The position numbers and the translations under genes were made by a program. A DNA stretch of 64,000 nt, taken from NCBI RefSeq assembly GCF_902459465.1, contig NC_047077.1, positions 3,224,001 to 3,288,000 on the forward strand, given 5' to 3'. The notes under the pieces were generated by a model. It searched no databases and was not told the DNA's origin. It saw only the letters and a program-made list of their open reading frames with translations. Source of the stretch: Asterias rubens. Lineage: Eukaryota; Echinodermata; Asteroidea; Forcipulatida; Asteriidae. Below are positions 45,301-52,500 of this stretch, in pieces (within the stretch, counting starts at the first letter, position 1; each line of letters starts with the position of its first letter).

Positions 45301-48300
45301 GTCCAAAGGCTCACACTTCGTGTATCACAACTTAAATATAAAATAACAAACCTGTGAAAATTTAGGCTTAATCAGTCATCGGAGTCAGGAGAAAATAACG
45401 GGAAAACCCACCCTTTTTTTCTGCACGTTTCGCTGTGTCATCACATGTGTTTAAAATAAATCTGTAATTCTCGCTATCGAGAATTTATATTTGTTTTAAT
45501 GTTTTCTCAAAAAGTAAAGCATTTCATGGAATAATATTTCAAGAGAAGTCTTTCACCATTACCTTCTGTAAACCCTGTAAGTTATTTGTAAATCTGTGAA
45601 CTTTTCTGTTCCGAAAGTGTATAATGGCTTTAAGAGCACCGGATTCAAATTCTGGTGTTTCTGATCAGCAGAGTGTGGGTTCCAATCCCCCGCCAGACAC
45701 TTGTGTCCTTAAACAAGACACTTAACCATTGCCTCGTCCTTCGGATGGGACGTAAAGCCGTTGGTCCCATGTGTTGTGTAACACATGTAAAAGAACCCAG
45801 TGCACTTATCGAAAAGAGAAGGGGGTTCGCCCCGGTGTTCCTGGCTGTGGCTGCTGTATACGCCACAGCACCTTGCAAGGTGCTAACTAATTGGGTCTCG
45901 AAATTCATCACTGCAACAACCTATCTTTCTGGAAGTTTGTATATACTCAGCGCCTTGAGTACCTTGTTTGGTAGATACGTGCGCTATATAAGACTTTGAT
46001 ATTAGTTTAGTTTGTACTGACCTGTCCCTGTGAGTAGTCTACATAGCTAGGGCTATCCATGCTGGGTACCATCTGTTGACCAGCGTAGTCAAACTGCAAT
46101 GGGTCACCCATGTTACCGCCAGACTCCATTTGTCCTGTGTCAATTTGCAGCTGGCCTGGAACCTGTATTACAACAATAATATTGACATATAGTAAAAAAT
46201 TGCAGTAACACCATGTAATGATAAGGGAATCAATGTGTGGTGAAGAGGTTTTCAACTAGTGGTTTATAACCGCGCCGAGGCCTGGACTTGATAATTTTAC
46301 CGAGACGAAGTCAAAGTAAATTATCAAGACAACCATGTGTAAGTCTCTTAGGGTGAGTGTTGGCTCTGAAAAGAGCCGGTTTGGCCTCGACGTTTCGAAC
46401 AGTATACTCTGCTGAAGACGAGCAGAGTATACTGTTCAAAACGTCGAGACCAAACCGGCTCTTTAACACTCACCCTAAGAGATTTACACATGGTTGTACC
46501 CGCAAGTTTAATTTTGGTTTATAGTTTCTCCTTAATTTTGGAGAAAGCTCGTCTCTGATGCTAATAATGACATAATGATATGTGAAGTCAGGATGGCTCA
46601 GTGGTTTTTCTCTATGCCTTTCACCTCCATGGAGAGTGGTTTGACTCGAGGACAGAAGCCTTGCATGTGGATTGGGTTTTTCAGTCCCTATCTGACTGCG
46701 TGGGCTTTCCTTACAGGGGTTTTCTTCTGTTTAAAATTGGAAGTTCTTCATTGTCAAAGTTGGTGTGATGTTTCCGTTAGGAAGTTTTTCCATTTAAATC
46801 CAGAAATAAAATGACTACTGCAGCCATTTCGGTGGATTATACCACATCCTGCACTAACACCAGATAAACATGTTGGTTGGTTTATTGCTCAAAACTTTTG
46901 TTGAACTAGAAATATAGGCATTACTATTTGAAAACAAATTGCCTAAATTGAAGTGGGTCATGCCTAAACGAAACCAGTGCGTAAGTGTTATGTAGGAGGC
47001 AATGCAAGATATTTCTTGGAGATAAAGTTTTTGTTTTTGTCCAGGCCAGGTACTTATAGGGGGCAACGGAGGCAACTGCCCCAATTGCCCTTGGTAATTG
47101 CCTTTGTGCCCCTTGAAATGTTCCATAGAGGCACTCTTTACCAAGGAGAAAATGCAATGGTGCCCTTGCCAGCTTGCCCTTAAAAAAAGAGGCACCAGAC
47201 TGTGGTGCCCTGTGCTTTTGCTGTGGTGCCCTCAGCAAGGTTCCAATACAAAACTTAAATTTTCCCTATAGAATTGCCCCTTATCAAAAAATATATGTTG
47301 TGGCCCTTCAAGAGGGAAGCTCAAGGCCTGCACTCTGCCTTTAACTGTATCCCACTAGTTTAAAGGTCGCTATGGTGCACAAGCCACTGAATGTTTTAAG
47401 ATCATGGGGTGTGTGTGAGTTTCACAGTTCACACTAACATCAACAGCTCAATGGAGCCAGGTCGGATGTCCGCCAGGATAAACCCAATTTCCTCATGTTC
47501 CATGTGAAAAAGGTGGTTGGGTTTAAGACATGCACCGCCCCTATTCAAACAAACAAAGGCTGACAATGGACCACATACATGTATTGGTGTGGTGTCTTTT
47601 GAATCAGGGCTCAAATTCATAGAGCTGCTTCAGTAGGAAATATTGCTTGACACATTTCTGCTTTACAGAAATGAGCAGGATACCATGGTACTTTGGCTGG
47701 TAACTTTATTCTGGTAATCATAATTTTGTTGTCCTAAACCACGTTTTTGTGCTTAAGCAGCTCAATGAAATAAGGTACACGCTCAATTTTTTTTTTAACT
47801 GCTTTAAGCAGAAAACAGTGCTTAAAATTGGTCTGCTAAGCAAAAGTAAGCAAGCTACCAGTCACAGATTGTACACGGACATGCTGTTTTGGCTGGTAAC
47901 CTTATTCTGGTAAACATAATTTTGTTGTGCTTGGCTGCTTTTTGTGCTTAAAAGCAGCTCTATGAAATTTGGCCCAGAGATCAATATAATTTTTATTTTA
48001 TAAGACAGCAGAAATGTTTTGTTTTTAAGTTTTTTCCTTCACTTTTGTCTTCACCCATTAATCATTTTTATTTTGATCTTTCAAAAAAACTGAAAAAGTC
48101 GGGCAGAAAATTGCACCAGTGAAAAAAAATATGGAGGTTGGCTCCCAACGAACATTGTGTTATTTCCCAGTTGAGAATTGCAGACATTATTTGACAAACT
48201 TTCTGATTTCCTGTTTATGCTTCTGGCAACGCTCAACTTCCTGCATTTCAAAAAGTTTGAAAACAACTGCTGAGGGTAATGCTGTGAAGCTGTCAGGCTC

Positions 48301-49444
48301 GAGTTGAGACATAACTAGCTTTCAGCTGACGCCCAGCAGCAAATTGTGTCAATTTAGACAAATGGTGTCACAGCACTGTATGCTTCGTTTTTGAAGGGGC
48401 AGGGGCACCTAGGCATTTTCTCCTTGGTAAAGGGCACCCTATGAGGAAATTGTAAATTTCTGCTGGAGAATTTCAAGGGCACCAAGGTAATGTCCATGGG
48501 GCATGGAAAGTATTAGGCCTGGTGTCAGATCATCAGCACATATTTTGTTTCTACAGATTTTCATTTTTTAAATTGTGTTTTTCTCTGTAAAAGAAAATTG
48601 AATTGAATAGAGTTGCGTTGATATGCAACCCTTTTACAAATGGGAGGTCGATATTAATGGGACACTATGCACAACATTAATAACTGTTTAAAAAGTATTG
48701 TGAATGACTGCTTACATCTTGTTGTTTATCAATACAATTAAAAGCATTGTCTAGAACTGTTGTTTGCTAAACAGGAAACCAATTATGACAAGAATTTAGG
48801 CAAAAGACAGCAGTTTAGGCCATAAACAGATCCATCTGATTTTTATTCTTTAATTTTTGCTAACCGCAAAAAATTAAGTAATGAATAAAATAAAAAATAC
48901 TAAACAAAATATACTGGTTCCTGTATCCATTTCTTACAAAAGATCAATGGTTTGACTTTATTTATCCTATGTTTAAGAAATAGCAGTTCATGTGTAATAT
49001 GACTTGAGCCCTCAGAGAGAGAAACAAAATATTGCATCTTATTTTTCATAAAAGTGTGCATATCAATTTATGTACTAAATTTAAATTTCCATTTGTTTTA
49101 TACTGCTTCAGATGTTGCCTACTATAGAGCCTTAGGTACAATGTAGAAAGTATGATATTGAATTAATATTGGTTATTGAAATATTGTAGTGAAATCTAGA
49201 CTAAAGTGGCCAATATGTATTTTCAAAAACTTACGGTCACACATTTTCCAATTATGCCTTTTATGATGTGGTTCTTCTTCTTATCGTGTCCACACACACT
49301 AGATTATGGACTGAAAGAGTGACCAAGCGTTTTAAACTCTAAGCTATGTACAGTTTGCTGTGATTTTATCCATGGTCAGTGCATTGTGCACACACTTGCA
49401 CATCAAGTCTGGTTTATAATGGTTTGAGACATACCTGCTGTTGT

Positions 49445-49476
<32 letters not shown>

Positions 49477-49549
49477 TTCAATGAACGCCACCTCTTGTTG
49501 GCTCAATCCATGGTGTGCAGCTGCCTGTTGGCTGCGACCCTGAGGTTGC

Positions 49550-49587
<38 letters not shown>

Positions 49588-52500
49588 CTGCTGGTGATAC
49601 ATCGCCCTGTGCTGGTGTGGTTGCTGCTGCTGTTGCTGCGCTGGCTGCTGATGGTGGTGAGACTGGTCCGGCGCCATGTTGGGATTCTGGTGTGCCTGCT
49701 GCAGGCGTGGATCCTCATTCTCTGTTGGGGAAGCGTTGCGACTGCCGGGGTTGCGCCTACAGGCAATGAAGCAAGAGACAAAATTACTTTATTGATAAAC
49801 GGGCAAAAACATCGTCCTCCACGTGCTAGTCCTCAGGAGAAACGGAAAATATGCTCTACACAATACTGGGAGGAAAAGATTGCCGTGAGGAGCGATCAAA
49901 ACATATGCACAACCCTCAAGACATTTGCTGTAGCCTCTAAGACATCTGCACTACATTAAGATGTCTGCACCAGATTAACGTGGTATAACGTGATGTTATG
50001 TTACATCCAAAGCTAAGGCACATGTGGTTGTGTTCCAGTGTGTTGACTCTTATTATAGGACACATCGGTTCGGGGGAATTAACCTCAATTTAAAGGTTAG
50101 GGACTGAACTTGCGTTTCAGATTGTAACCTAGTCAATCATGCCATGTAATCAGCCTGCAGTTCAATTACAGGTATGTCACTGTTTAATCAATATCTGACA
50201 ATGTCTTCACATAATCTTCAAACTGTGATCACCAACAAGAAGGATTTCACAGGTGAGGTGAACATGAAGTTTCCTGGAAGCTAACGGGGTAGCTTCCATA
50301 CACCAATATTGTTTCCTTCCTTTAAAGAGAAGGTTGTAGTACAACTTCATATTTAAGCATTCTCAAAAAGCATGGGGATTAGACTGGCACATGTACAAAA
50401 ACCTGCACAAACTTTCATGTGCAGACGTTTCGTCACGAATGCCACCATTTTTTTGTTCTTAGTTTTAATTATTTTTAACCAAGGTCAACAGTTTTTTTTA
50501 AATCGATAGATTCAAGAGGAAAATCAATGGATTTATGAGGAAAACTTAACGACAAAAACTCCTGCAAAAAAAATGAATGTTGCCATGGAATGTAAATCAG
50601 GTAAGATTAGTAGCTTCTTACAAGTAAGATTTGAATAATGGAGCCCAAGGATATCTACAGCACAGAGTAAGAGTCATGTATAGGACTAAATGAATTCTTC
50701 CATTCACAGTGATTTAAGACTGCATCCCATTAAACACAATGCCAGACCAGACAAGATCATCGGCAATTCTCGCGGTGAACAAGTATGATCATCAACCAAG
50801 TTTACACTGACTGAAAATAGATTTGAATGAGGTCTTAAAATGAAAGAAAACCAAATATGATCAGGTTCCTTCCAAAAAGTGGATGAAAATGACTGGACCC
50901 AATTTCATAGAGCTTCTTAAACAGATAATATTGCTTAAGAATGTTTTGTTTAGCAGAAAGAGCAGGATACCATTTACAAAGTGTACATGTCACATAGCAA
51001 TTTGTCTGGTATTCTTATTCTGGTAAGCACAATGCTTAAAGACACTGGACACATATTGGTAATTGTCAAAGATCAGTCTACTCACTTATTGTATCTCAAC
51101 ACATGCATAAAATAACAAACCTGTGAAAATTTGAGCTCAATCGGTCATCGAAGTTGAGAGATAATAATGAAAGAAAAAACAACCTTGTCACATGAATTTG
51201 TGTGCTTTCAGATGCTTGATTTCGAGACCTTAAATTCTAAATCTGAGGTCTCGAAATCAATTTCCTGGAAAATTACTTCTTTCTCGAAGACTGCGTTACT
51301 TCAGAGGGAGCCGTTTCTCACAATGTTTTATACTGTCAACAGCTCCCCTTTACTTGTTATCAAGTAAGGTTTTATGCTAATAATTATTTTGAGAATAGGG
51401 TCCACTGCCTTTAAGCAGCTCTATGAAATTGGGCCCATGACTTTAGGATATGCTTACAGGTATGCAGCCTCCTCCTCCTTGTGGGGCATACTGTTATTCT
51501 CTACTCCTTTCTTATCTTCTCCTTCTCCTTCGAATGGGGAGGGCGTCTTGCTCTTCTTGGTGCCATTCTTACCCACTGATGGGTCAGCATCGCCTCCTGG
51601 GCCCGGTCCCGGCTATCAACATAAACAGACACAACAGAAATGGTTACACCAGGATCACTCAAACTAACTATTGGGAAACAATACAACGTATTGAATAACC
51701 CTTGTTTTGCTATGAAAGTCGCCATCTTGTAGGGCAAACGCGTACATCAATGAAGCACGCAGCATTCCTGGTTTGATTTATATAATGGTACATGCTCACA
51801 CACGCCCATCTACAAGTGCACAGATACCATGTTGTAGGGCAGATATCTGAACGGTGACGTCATATTCAATACAGTCTATACTGGTGGTGCCATATAGACC
51901 GACTATTTAAATTGTAACATCATCAAATGTTTTTGGAATATAAAAACAAATAGCACTATGAGGTTTAGCGATTATTTTTCATTTCCATGAGGGCTCTATC
52001 TATTGTAAAATAAGTGCATCAAAAAACTGTTTTTGAATTTGGAGCGCCTCTTTATTAGCCACATGACTAAACAAAAATAGCTATGAATTTAGCAATAGAA
52101 CTTCTTAAAAGGTCATTAGAACACCTCTCTTATGCTATGACTGTCTCTTCTACAACTTTCAGCGATTATATCGAATATCGCGATATACTGTCGGCGATAT
52201 ATCGTGATTAAAATAAATCGATATCGCCCAAGCTTATACTACAAGACCACTTACAAATCCAGTTGTTTTCATGCGGTGATTAAGTTTGCCCTCCATATCT
52301 GCCTTGCCCTGTGGTGATGTGGCTAGGACGTACTCGGCCATGCTTAGACCTAGGCCACCGGTATCCGAGCGTGGAGACAGCACAGCATTCTCCTGGCCCT
52401 GGTAGGTTGATGGTGAGAGACGTCGTTGTTGCACCATGATGGGCTGAGACACTGCATGATCTACAGGTAGTTGGAAAATGTGCATCAATTATTGATCAAG

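Noticed and set aside
49441..49959. Plus-strand leucine-rich open frame of 172 codons
   Set aside because: Antisense of the CAG/CAA repeats in the PUM exon at 49435-49756.
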